NCBI GenBank assembly: GCA_051294375.1
Contig: CM119265.1
Location: forward strand, 21,576,278 to 21,640,277
DNA from: Paraspadella gotoi
Lineage: Eukaryota; Chaetognatha
Direction of reading: 5' to 3'
Length of the DNA: 64,000 nucleotides
The notes beneath the pieces were generated by a model. The model saw only the letters and a list, made by a program, of their open reading frames with translations. It was not told where the DNA came from and ran no database searches. The position numbers and the translations under genes are program-made. Positions 43,297 to 54,419 of this stretch are shown piece by piece (within the stretch, counting starts at the first letter, position 1; each line of letters opens with the position of its first letter).

Positions 43297-45468
43297 ATGG
43301 GAAACGGACGTTCGCGAAAAAAAGCAAAGCGTCCGCCCCGGAGACGAGTTCAGTTAGCGTGGCTGACGTCGGCACGGACAAAAAGAAAAAACAAACAAAC
43401 GCTGAGTGAATTTCCGAAAGAAAAAACTTTATTTCCGTGTTTCGCAATATTTAGGTAAGGTGGACGTTAAAAGTCAGAAGTGTCAAGTTGTTTTTTTTCG
43501 TTCATTATAATTTGCTATACGAAGTTTTTATTATAAATATTAGTTCTCTTCTGTTTTTTCTCTCTCTTTATTGAGCCATTTTTAAAAAAAATACATTAAC
43601 CTCTACAATGTAAACATTTTCTTCACATTTCCCATCCCGACTTTTTCTTTCTTCCTCTTCCCTTCTTTCTTTCCTCCTTTTTCTCTCAGATATGAACGGT
43701 AACGGAAGTCTGGAACGCGAGGATTTCGATCTGCAAAAACCGTTGTCGCTGAATTTGTGGAAACCGGATAGCGAGGCGTGGACGGCGGCCGAGGAGATCC
43801 GTTCGAGGTTGAGCAGTGCTTCCTTTTCAATCTTACTCTTCCTCCATTTCTCTCATCATCTCTGTCTCGTTTGATTCAGAATCTCTGGCGCTTCTGATCG
43901 TGAATGCGGAGATAAGAATCGCGACGGAAAAAAATCACCGTGGATGAAATGGGTAATCGTTCGGCACAAATAAAATAAATAGCGTTAATATAAATAACTT
44001 AAGAAGAATTGATTTGTCTTTTTATCATTAAATTTGAGCCGCGCATGATATAAAAAAAATAAGAAATCAATCAAGTTCTTCATTTTTAAAATCAACCACT
44101 CCTCTTCTCCCCAATCACAAAGCTCAAGGATGTGGGAAAAAGGCTTCGGTCAAGATTTCCATACGGCAGCTCTATAAGATGGAGCCGAAAAGACGCGGGC
44201 GACCCTGACGCCGATCAGGAGGCCACACCCAAAACCGCACAAATCTTTTTTCAACTTGGTCTTCGTCGTTCGTCATCGTCGCCGTTGAAAAGTCTTCCGT
44301 GGATGGAAATAGTTTATCGAATACAAATTCAATCTCTTTGACCGAACGAGTAAATTATATGGGGATTATCAATTTTGCATCACTGTGTTGGCGATTTAAA
44401 TTGACAAGTCTTTAAAATCATTTGGCAATTTGTCATTATTAATGTTAATACTTAAGGAAACGGATTCATCGCATGAAAGAGAATTTGAATTTCGTTTCGT
44501 CGATATTTTGAGTTCCGGCGCGGACGCGAAGAAGGTAAATAAGACCATTTTGTAACCAGTAACAAATTTTTCGTTGACTAAGAGTCGTTAAGGAGACTTT
44601 TCTTACACTAAGTAAAGGATCGTTTGAATTTATACTTTTGAGATTTAACTACTTTAAATTATATGTGTAGTGGCATTGCCTAGGTTCACCCCCGCCTATA
44701 AGCATGACTCTTTCAATGGTGACCAAATTATCACCAAATTATGATGACCAAACCCAAAACTTAATTTTTTTTTTCCAATTCACATTCAAAAAATCTTCTT
44801 TTGTCGCTTGAGTAGACATCCAAAGTTGCGTCAGGAATGAGTAAAAGTTGACACAAGCAAAAACTCATTGCGTTTGTTTGGAGACGAGCAGAAATTCAAA
44901 AAGACACAAAGTTTAATGCTAAGATTAGCAACATTAAGTCTTTAACGATTTGTTTTTCTTCTTTTATACGGAAAGCTAGTGTTGACAAAGCGCCGCACCC
45001 ACCGTTAAAAAAAAAATCCCTTTGAACTAGTCAAACGTATATTCTTAGCTCTCGGCTGTCCATCATTGGTTCATTTTCTTTTTTTCTACAATTCTGTCGA
45101 TATAGACACAAATATTCTTACTCGCGGTGATAACTAACATCACCCAATAGCCAAAATAGTTTCCATTTACATGCAACAAAAAAATTTATTTTCAAAGTAA
45201 AAGGAGGTATAATAGCAAGAATCGGTTTTTAAGTTGGTTTTTCCCTAGGGCACATAATATCGGCTCGTCCCGATGTACCATAACTAAATTGCCAATCCCT
45301 CTCCCCACCAAAATGCCAGGCTTTTCTTCTCATGACCAAAACGAGAAAATCGGATGAATTTCCTCTACTTCAAAAGCACTTTTGCTCGAATTCTACTTTC
45401 AGACGACGGAGCGGGAAGCCTCGGAATTTTGTCCACAGGAAAACTCCAGTTTTGACGAAGAAGTTTAA
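43297..45468 (+). pseudogene. frameshifted mirror copy of the sarcoplasmic calcium-binding protein gene
   Basis: All six exons of the gene at 56508-54420 can be found in order, but with indels. For example, the first EF-hand exon reads DMNGNGSLEREDFDL and then differs in length, and the last exon is broken twice. It is probably an assembly duplicate. Confidence 0.75.
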
Positions 45469-45950
45469 ATAACTCCTGTGCATCGCGTGGTCTCTTCTCC
45501 CCGAGCAAGATTCCTTTGTTTTCTTCAAAATGCTTTTTCATCCAAATTATTTGTTTAAATTCGTGCTTCATTATCGAAATTTATAAAAAACTTTATTTTT
45601 GTTTTAAATTTATGGGTATACATAAATATCGCTCTTTGAAAACCAAAAAAGTTAGATTTTAATTTTCGAATCTATTAAATCTTCTCACGCTTCACGAAAT
45701 TTGATTTGGGGCTGCTTCGCTGTTTTTCTTGTTATTTATGCAGTTTTTATTTTTGTTCTATTTTGTACAATGTCTTTCAATTGATGTCTTTTGCTTGAGT
45801 TTATCGTAATTTAAAAAACAGTTACAAAATTGGTGTTTTTTTTACTTCGTGTAATGTACATATTAGTTGACAAGTTTAGGAATAGGACAAATTGATCGGG
45901 AAAAAAAAGTTCTAGTTTTATTTTTTCCTCGTTAAGTCAGACGTTTGCCA

Positions 45951-48900
45951 TCCAGGAAAACAGGACTTGTCAGAGACTGATGTTCGATCCTCGGTACGTT
46001 GTCGAGGTCAACATTGTTGTCGCACCAATTCGGCCATACGACGTGAAACCGGCGATTCGCGTGCTCTTTTGTCCGCCCGAAGTCGAACGCCTTTTTGTTT
46101 CTTTTTCGAGTTTCCGGTTTTACGGCGGCTAAATCGGGGGATTCCGATTCGATCGTTTTTTCGCGCAATTGGCGGCGGACGTTTGGTTACGAAAAAGAAA
46201 CGCCGCCCTGGAGGAAAGAAAAAATATAATTTGGGGACGTTATATTTAACTCCGGCGTTGTTTTTAAAACAGTTTTAAACAATTTGAATAAACCAAAATG
46301 TAAAAAGCGAACATCACATTGAGGTCTTTGTTTCTTTAATTAAATAAAAAAAAGATAAGCCCTTTTGAACGATTTATCAATTCGACATTACATCCATTTC
46401 AATAATCTAAAAAAAATTGTGTTATTCAGTCCACCCAACACAATACCAAACCTTAGCGAGAGGAATGCCCCCGACGGTCGCAAATGACCACATTGACGCC
46501 CGACCTCGAAAAATTTCTATGAACGGAGGAGACTGCAGGAAGCCCAAGTAGAGGCCAGGTCTGTCGCCCACGTCGCCCAACAGTCGCCGAAGTTCGTAGG
46601 CCTCTCCTTCTTCGTCTCCTCGTAGTTGAGATCCTTCGAAGAAGATGTTCACCTTTGGCAGGAGAAAGAAGGAAACTAGAAACCACCAATCAAACAATCA
46701 ATCGATTACAAACCAAAACTAAACAAACCAAATCAAAACAATCAATCGATTAAACCAAACTAGGAAACAAACCAATCAACAATCCAATCGATTAAAGCCA
46801 AAACTAAACAATTTAAATAATTACATCATAAATATTAATCAATGTAAATGAAATCAAAATCTATCAATTATTAATCAATCAAATCAAACCGGTCAAAAAC
46901 AATTATTCCAATCAAAAGAAGGAACCTAACGAGATTCTCCTTAATCTTATGATTGTCCATCGAGTGGCGCCTCGGGTGGGGCGTGGTTCTCTCTCTGTCT
47001 CCAGGCGGTCGCTGCGGCGCCGTCCAGGAGACCCTCCGCTGCCCCGCGGACTTCCGTCGCTGGGTGTCTCCGGGAGGGTGTTGCTGACGGAGCGAGAGGT
47101 AAAGAGACGTTGGGGAAGTTTTAAGGCCGACGATAACGGAAGGCTCGATGCCGGGTTTTTGACGAGGAGTTGGAATCGTCTCTCTTCATCAAAAAGACGA
47201 AGAAGAGGAGTTTCGCTCCGACCACGATCGAATCCTGCAGGAAGGAGACGAATCCCTCTTTCGATAATTCGTTCGCGAAACCTCCTCCCTTCCTCCTCTT
47301 CCTCTTCCTCCTCCTCCTCACTTTCTCGACCTCAAAAATCCCCAAAATTCGCCGCTGGAAGCATCGAGGCGGAGCCGCTGGAGGGAAGATATAGGATACT
47401 TCTATAGACAACGGATTGGAGATCTATTTTAACAAAAAAATGAGGGAGAAAAACGGTGAAAATCCGCCGTTTTTATTGGATTTCATTCGATGCAGTAAGT
47501 AATGAACGAAAGTGAATATCAACCACTAACTTACTTTGGATTCGCGGTGGTTAAATCTTCATTTCTAATTCGTAACTTATTTACATTAAACTTCACTTTA
47601 AATTTTAAAACGATGGTTCGGATCATCATCATCAACACAATGCACATGCACAATGCAGATTTTCATTATTTTTTTCATATAGATATTCTCTATTATGCGG
47701 TTTTTTAAAAATAAATAGACTCACCTCATTCGCGAAACGTGCGCAATTCTTTTCTCAATTCTCGCTTCCATCCTCCTCTCCTCCCGTCTTCCTTTCCTCC
47801 TCCCCTTCCTCCTCCTCCTCCTCTCCTCCTCCCAACTCTCCCCTCTCTTCCTCCGCGTGATCAGGGTTGAGCTCCGTTGAAGAGCATCCCCCCGATGCCC
47901 GATCATTACCACGAGCTTGTTGATCAGGGTGCAGCTTTACTCGAAGCGGGGAACTGCTCATTCGAGGATGGACTCGTAATCTCTTTGGCGCAAGTTCCAA
48001 GCATCGCATCGCTCGGTGTCTTCGCCGGCGGAAGAATCTGTTGAGTGGGGATTAGACTTGCCTAATTTTTAAATCTTTTTTGCAGAGTTGCAAATATTTT
48101 TTTGTACAATTTTTTTTTTAAAGTTATTAATTATAACATTTAATGAATGCTTCAAATTAATATTTATTGGTGTCTAAATGGAAGCCTTTTTAAAACTTCT
48201 TAAAGAGTTATAGTCTTTTTCCAATATTTTTTAAAAAAATATTAGACATGATGTGAAAATGAAGGCTGAAATAGTAAGCCGAAACATGTCCGCTCTAATT
48301 AAAATAAAAATTCGTTGTAACAAATTTCGAAAAACTTTGCTTTCTCTCTAAAAAAATTTAAAACAAGTAATTCTAAAATAATTTTCATTTTTAAAAGTCA
48401 TAGCGAAAAAAGTATTTAATAAAATTATATAAGTTAAGGTATCAAAAATGAAGTATTTGCGATTCTGAGATGAGTTCGGCTTATAATGAGTTTCTTAACG
48501 ATTTCACATTCACGAGCCCAAAAACAACCTCAATTTTCTTAGTTTTAGAGTTGCCGAGGCAAAATCTACCGATAAATTTTTTGGCAAAGTTGGCAAAGTC
48601 TATGTAGGGGTTGGAATATGAAGGCACTAAGGACAATTGTGGAAAAGGAAATTTGCATGATTTATAAATCAAATATGTAAAAATAGAAAGGGATTATGTA
48701 TCTTACGTTAGAAGCGCAGACGGGTATAAAAGATACATCATTGGCAGAGAACTGATAAAAAACTTACAAATGACTTTCATTTTATCACGGGTAGTTTCGA
48801 GTTACATACTGTTTAATGTATTGAGTTAACTTTAGGAACGTGTTGAATTTGTGTAATTTTAAAACATGATTGTTTTTCCCCTCGCTTTTTTTCAATCATC

Positions 48901-49622
48901 TTCTTCGTTAATTCCCATAATTCCATTAATTTCACAATGCAACATCCCTTCAGTCCCTTCTCCTTTCCGTTTCCTCGCCTGTTGGTGAGATTCCTCGCGC
49001 AGTCTTTTCCTCTTTCGTTCCGCACATTCGTCTTCGTCTCGTTGCTGCTCTGCCGCGGCACTCCAGCAAGCGGCGTCCCGCCCAAACGCAGCGCAGCGCC
49101 TGGAAATGCGTCGGTGCAGCCGAACATCTCGCAGTCGAATTCGAATATCTGTAAATTGTTAATTGTTAATTGATTGGGTAATTTTTAAAACACAATTGCT
49201 TATTTAACACTTTATTTCGCAACAGGGAAGATTTGTTTATTTAATTTCGCTGTTTTCCTATCAATATTTGATTAATCAGTATTTTATACTTTAAACGTTT
49301 AAATTTGTTAGTTTTAAGAACTCTGGGCCAGGGAGTTGAAAATCTGCTCACGTATTTTATTTTATTTAGTACCTTTCTGCAAAGCAGGCTTATATAAGAA
49401 ATTATTTAATATTAAATATTTCCAATATATAATATTATATATACTGACTTGATTTCAAGTTCTTAAATTCGTCCAAACGTCGCGATGGATCGTCGTCATC
49501 GTCGTCGGTTTCGTCATCGTCGGTCGACGCAGAAATCGTTAGGAGTTGAAATTCGCCTTTTTTTTTGGACAGCGTGAGTCCAACGGACGTTTGAACTCCG
49601 GGCAAAACTGAAAAATCCTGCA
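45951..49622 (-). pseudogene. frameshifted mirror copy of the DEG/ENaC 3' exons
   Basis: Mirrors 50408-53924. The pre-TM2 exon starts VNIFFEGSQLRGDEEGEAYE, where the right arm has VNIFFEDLNYEETEEGEAYD, showing a local frameshift and recovery. The Cys codon at the selectivity filter is still visible at nucleotide level. It is probably an assembly duplicate. Confidence 0.75.
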
Positions 49623-49725
49623 CATCTGAGCCCCAATTATAGGAATTAATTTAAAGATCTAAAAATAATATTGACGTTCAAATGTTGACAAACTCAATAT
49701 GGTTTTTTTTTTCGCGAGTAAAATG

Positions 49726-49816
49726 TGCCCCGGTGAGGATCGAACTCACGACCTTCAGATGGCCCAATTTGTATTCAGTTTATGAGACTGACGCGCTGCT
49801 ATGCGCTTCCCGAGGC
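49726..49816 (-). tRNA. tRNA-Met (CAT) with intron, damaged copy in left arm
   Basis: Mirror of the gene at 50213-50304. The D-arm start has extra bases and the intron reads about one base longer, but GTCAGTCTCATAA, the interrupting AATACAAATTGG and the T arm GTGAGTTCGATCCTCAC are present. Confidence 0.7.
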
Positions 49817-49890
49817 TACGAGGAAGGAACGCTATATCTTAGAAAGTACCGCAGCTAGAATGGAGCACAGGGGAAAATAAATTTTATATG

Positions 49891-50115
49891 ACCGTGAACA
49901 AACAAGGAATTTAGACGTGAGATAGTATGATAAGGAGTACAAAAAATATTTTTATCTATATTGTTTTGGGGAACGCACCGTCATTCATCTAATTACAATA
50001 TATCCCTATCATTAAATATCCTGTAAAGAAATAAATTTTCCAAAAATATTTTTTATGAGAAGGCTTTGAAGTAGCATTCTACACGACCGATTATTTCAAT
50101 AAAGTAGCGATCTAT
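49891..50115. other. unpaired spacer left of the second 25-N gap
   Basis: 225 bp without a partner in the right arm. AT-rich; no feature seen. Confidence 0.5.
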
Positions 50116-50140
50116 NNNNNNNNNNNNNNNNNNNNNNNNN
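50116..50140. other. assembly gap, 25 N, at the centre of palindrome 2
   Basis: Exactly 25 N, the same size as the gap in palindrome 1. The right arm begins at the next base. Confidence 0.95.
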
Positions 50141-50212
50141 CATATAAAATTTATTTTCCCCTGTGCTCCATTCTAGTGCGTACTTTCTAAGATATAGCGT
50201 TCCTTCCTCGTA

Positions 50213-50304
50213 GCCTCGGTAGCGCAGTAGGCAGCGCGTCAGTCTCATAATGAATACAAATTGGAGCCATCTGAAGGTCGTGAGTTCGATCCTCACCCGG
50301 GGCA
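50213..50304 (+). tRNA. tRNA-Met-CAT: elongator tRNA-Met (CAT) with a 19-nt intron
   Basis: Acceptor GCCTCGG pairs with CCGGGGC, D arm GCGCAGTAGGCAGCGC, anticodon loop CTCATA then an insertion at 50250-50268 (ATGAATACAAATTGGAGCC) before ATCTGA, T arm GTGAGTTCGATCCTCAC, discriminator A. Removing the insertion gives a 73-nt tRNA almost identical to animal elongator tRNA-Met. The insertion sits at the canonical position (37/38). The left-arm copy contains the same insertion. Confidence 0.85.
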
Positions 50305-50407
50305 CCTTTTTACTCGCGAAAAAATAAACCATATTGAGTTGTCAAATTTGAACGTCAATATTATTTTTAGATCTTTAAATTATTCTATAATTGGGCTCAA
50401 TGTGCAG

Positions 50408-53400
50408 GATTTTCAGTTTTGCCCGGAGTTCAAACGTCCGTTGGACTCACGCTGTCCAAAAAAAGGCGAATTTCAACTCCTAACGATTTCTGCGTCGACG
50501 ACGATGACGAAAGCGACGACGATGACGACGATCATCGCGACGTTTTGGACGAATTTAAGAAACTTGAAATCAAGTCAGTATATATAATATTATATATGGA
50601 AATATTTAATATTAAAACTATTTCTTATATAAGTTATTAAATAAATAAAATACGGAAAGATTTCCACTCCCTGGCCCAGAGTTCATTAAACTAACAAAAT
50701 ATAAACGTTTAAAAAGTATAAAATATGATCTGATTAATCAATATTGATAGAAAACAGCGAAGATTAAATAAACAAATCTGCTGTTGTGAAATAAAGTGTT
50801 AAATAAGCAATTGTGTTTTAAAATTACCCAATCAATTAACAATTTAACAATTTATCAGATATTCGCAATTCGACTGGCGAGATGCTTCGGCTGCACCGAC
50901 GCAGTTCCAGGCGCGGCGCCTGCGGGGTTGGGGCGGACGGCCGCGGCTGGAGTGCGTGCGGACAGAGCAGCAAACGATCGAGCGAAGACGAGGTGCCGAC
51001 GAAGAGGAAGAAGACTGCCGCGGGAAGCGTCACCAACAGGCGAGGAAAGCGGAAAGGAGAAATTATGGGAAATTATGGGAAATTACGAGAAGATGATTGG
51101 AAAAATAAGCGAGGGGAAAACAATCATTTTTAAAATTACACAATTCAACACGTTCCTACAAGTTAACCAATACATTAAAACAGTATGTAACTCGAATTAC
51201 CCGTGATAAATGAATTGTCATTTTGTAAGTTTTTTTATCAGTTCTCTGCCAATGATGTATCTTTTATACCCGTCTGCCTTCTAACTACGATACATATCCC
51301 CTTTCTATTTTTACATATTTGATTTATAAATCATGCAAATTTCTTTTTCCACAATTGTCTCTTAGTCCTTCATATTCCAACCCCTACTAGACTTTGCCAA
51401 ACTTTGCCAAAAAATTTTCGGTAGATTTTGCTCGCAACTCTAAAAAACTAAGAAAATTGAGGTTTTTGGTCTCAGTGATGTGAAATCGTTAAGGAAATCA
51501 ATTATAACCGAACTCATCTTCAAGATCGCAAAAAATACTTCATTTTTGATACCCTTACTTATATAATTTTATTAATACTTTTTCCCTATGACTTTTTAAA
51601 AATGAAAATTATTTAGAATTACTTTTTTACAATTTTTTTAGAGAAAAGCAAAGTTTTTCGAAATTTGTACAACGAATTTTAGTTTAATAAGACGGACATG
51701 TTTCGGCTTACTATTTCAAGCCTTCATTTTCACATCATGTCTACATTTTGAAAAAAAAATATTTGAAAAAACTATAACTCTTTAGAGTTTAAAAAGGGCT
51801 TCATTTAGACACCAATAAATATTAATTTGAAGCATTCATTTAAATGTTATAAATTATTAAACATTTTTAAAAAAATTGTAAAATATTTGCAACTCTGCAA
51901 AAAAGATTTAAAAATTAGGCAAAGTCTAATCCCCACACACAGATTCTTCGCCGGCGAAGACACCGACGCGATGCGATGCTTGGAATCTTGCGCCAAAGAG
52001 GATTACCGCAAGTCCATCTCGATGGAGCAGTTCCCCGCTTCGAGGTACAAGCGCACCCTGATCAACAAGCTCGTGGTCAAGAATCCGGGCATCGGGGGGA
52101 TGCTCTTCACTGAGCTCAACTCTGATCACGCGGAGGAAGAGAGGGAGATGTGGGGAGGAGGAGGAGGAGGAGGAGGAAGGGGAGGAGGAAAGGAAGACGG
52201 GAGGAGAGGAGGATGGAAGCGAGAATTGAGAAAAGAATTGCGACGTTTCGCGATGAGGGTGAGTTCTCATTTATGTTTAAACCGCATAATAGGAGAATAT
52301 CTATATGAAAAAAATAATGAAAATCTGCATTGTGCATTGTGTTGATTATGATGATCCGAACCATCATTTAAAATTTAAGTGAAGTTAAGTTAAATAAGTT
52401 ACGAATTAGAATGAAATTAACCACCGCGAATCCAAAGTAAGTTAGTGGTTGATTTCACTTTTCCGTTCAATTACTTACTTCCTCAAATGAAATCACAAAA
52501 ACCAGATTTTCACCTTTTTTTCTCTTCATATTTTTGTTATATCTCCAAATCCGTTGTCTATAATATATCTATATCTTCCCTCAGGCGGCCTCCGCCTCGA
52601 TCTCCAGCGGCGAATTTTGGGGATTTTTGAGTCGAGAAGTTGAGGAGGAGGAGGAAGAGGAAGAGGAGGAGGTCGCGAACGAATTATCGAAAGAGGATTC
52701 GTCTCCTCCTCAGGATTCGATCGGTGGTCGGAGCGAAACTCCTCTTCTTCGTCTTTTGATGAAGAGAGACGATTCCAACTCCTCGTCAAAACCCGGCATC
52801 GACCCTTCCGTTATCGTCGGCCTTACTTCCCCCAACGTCTCTTTACCTCTCGCTCCGTCAGTACACCCTCCCGGAGACGACCCAGCGACGGAGTCCGCGG
52901 GGCCAGCGGGAGGGTCTCCTGGACGGCGCCGACAGCGACCCTGGAGACAGAGAGAGAACCACGCCCACCCGAGGCGCCACTCGATGGACAATCATAAGAT
53001 TAAGGAGAATCTCGTTAAGGTTCCTTTCTTTTGATTGAATAATTGTTTTTGACCGGGTTTGATTGATTGATTGATTGATTTAATTGATATATTTTGATTT
53101 CATTTACATTGATTAATATTTATGATGTAATTATTTTGTTGTTTAGTTTGGTTTAATCGATTGATTGTTTGATTGGTTTGTTTCCTAGTTTGGTTTAATC
53201 GATTGATTGTTTGATTGGTTTGTTTCCTAGTTTGGTTTAATCGATTGATTGTTTGATTGGTTTGTTTCCTAGTTTGGTTTAATCGATTGATTGTTTGATT
53301 GGTTTGTTTCCTAGTTTCCTTCTTTCTCCTCCAAAGGTGAACATCTTCTTCGAGGATCTCAACTACGAGGAGACGGAAGAGGGAGAGGCCTACGACTTCG

Positions 53401-53924
53401 GCGACCTGTTGGGCGACGTCGGCGGACAGACTGGCCTCTACTTGGGCTTCTGCATTCTCTCCGTCATAGAATTTTTCGAGGTCGGCGTCAATGTGGTCAT
53501 CTGCGCCGTCGGGGCATTCCTCGCTAAGGTTTGGTATTGTGTTGGTGGACTGAATAAGAAACAAAGACCACAATTATTTCGCTTTTTTACATTTTGTTTT
53601 ATCAAATTGTTTCAAAACTGTTTTAAACAAACGCCGGAGTAAATATAACGTCCCCAAATTATTATTTTTTCTTTCCTCCAGCGGCGTTTCTTTCGTAACC
53701 AACGTCCGCCGCCATTCGGCGAAAAAACGATCGAATCGGAATCCCCCGATTTGCCGCCGAAAACGGAAACTCGAAAAAAGAAACAAAAGGCGTCTCGACT
53801 TCGGGCGGACAAAAGAGCAACGCGATCGCCGGTTCACGTCGATGCCGATTGGTGGCGACACAATGTGGACCTGGACAACGTACCGAGGATCGACATCAAG
53901 TCTCTCGACAAGTCTGTTCCTTGA
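50408..53924 (+). CDS. DEG/ENaC sodium channel, 3' half of the gene
   Basis: Exons 50408-50573, 50859 to about 51000 (frame uncertain), 51943-52258, 52585-53019, 53337-53528 and 53682-53924 (TGA). The first starts by completing a phase-1 codon and reads GFSVLPGVQTSVGLTL, the conserved strand that follows the segment ending MHQ in the 5' half at 35248. Then come an Asp-rich loop, CLESCAKEDYRKSISMEQFP (cf. C.C..PC...Y..S.S...WP), and the pre-TM2/TM2 exon: VNIFFEDLNYEETEEGEAYD, then LLGDVGGQTGLYLGFCILSV and IEFFEVGVNVVICAVGAFLAK in part. The cytoplasmic tail is about 80 residues, Lys/Arg-rich. The usual G-x-S filter reads G-F-C. Between the FPASRY segment and VNIFF lies an insertion of over 200 residues with poly-Gly, poly-Glu and Pro/Arg tracts. 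The 50859 exon should hold the Cys-rich knuckle, but right and left arms disagree on its frame. Confidence 0.85.
53147..53314 (+). repeat. 42-bp tandem repeat, four copies, in a DEG/ENaC intron
   Basis: Four units with period exactly 42 (junctions at 53145, 53187, 53229, 53271 and 53313), each containing TTTGGTTTAATCGATTGATT and GTTTGATTGGTTTGTTTCCT. Left-arm counterpart 46690-46800 has fewer and more degenerate units. Confidence 0.9.
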
Positions 53925-54419
53925 TGGCAAACGTCTGACTTAACGAGGAAAAAATAAAACTGAACTTATGTAATTAATTGTAAAGCGGTTTTGTTCCCGA
54001 TCATTGTCCTATTCCTAATCCTTGTCAACTAATATGTACATTACACGAAGTAAAAAAAACAACCAAATTTTGTAACTGTTTTTAATCGATAACTCGAGCA
54101 AAGACATCATTGAAAGAAAACATTGTACAAAATAGAACAAAAATAAAAACCATAAACATTAAACAAGAAACAGCGAAGCAGCCCAAATCAAATTTCGTGA
54201 AGCGTGAAGAAAAGATTTATAGATTCGAAAATTTAAATCTGAACTTTTTTGGTTTTCAAAGAGCGATATTTATGTATACCCATAAATTTAAAACAAAAAT
54301 AAAAGTTTTTTATAAATTTCGATATGAAAGCACGAATTTAAACAAATAATTTGGATGAAAATCATTTTGAGGAAACCAAGGAATCTTCTCGGAGAAAAGA
54401 CCAACCGATGCACGAGTTT
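53925..54419. other. shared 3' flank of two convergent genes
   Basis: 495 bp between the stop codons of the DEG/ENaC gene (+) and the calcium-binding protein gene (-). AT-rich, with AATAAA at about 53952 on the plus strand, a plausible poly(A) signal for the channel gene. Confidence 0.5.

Larger units (their letters stand above)
40052..49890 (-). repeat. left arm of palindrome 2
   Basis: Reverse complement of 50141-59807, with frequent one- or two-base indels and a few longer differences. The outer boundary falls inside a dynein exon (at ACGTTCAGCC), where the sequence switches to unrelated DNA. It carries mirror copies of the dynein, calcium-binding protein and DEG/ENaC exons and of tRNA-Met, nearly all with frameshifts that the right arm lacks. 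Confidence 0.9.

Noticed and set aside
53100-53573. Minus-strand ORF with NQTRKQTNQTINRL repeats
   Set aside because: Antisense of a 42-bp tandem repeat in an intron and of the TM2 exon of the DEG/ENaC gene.
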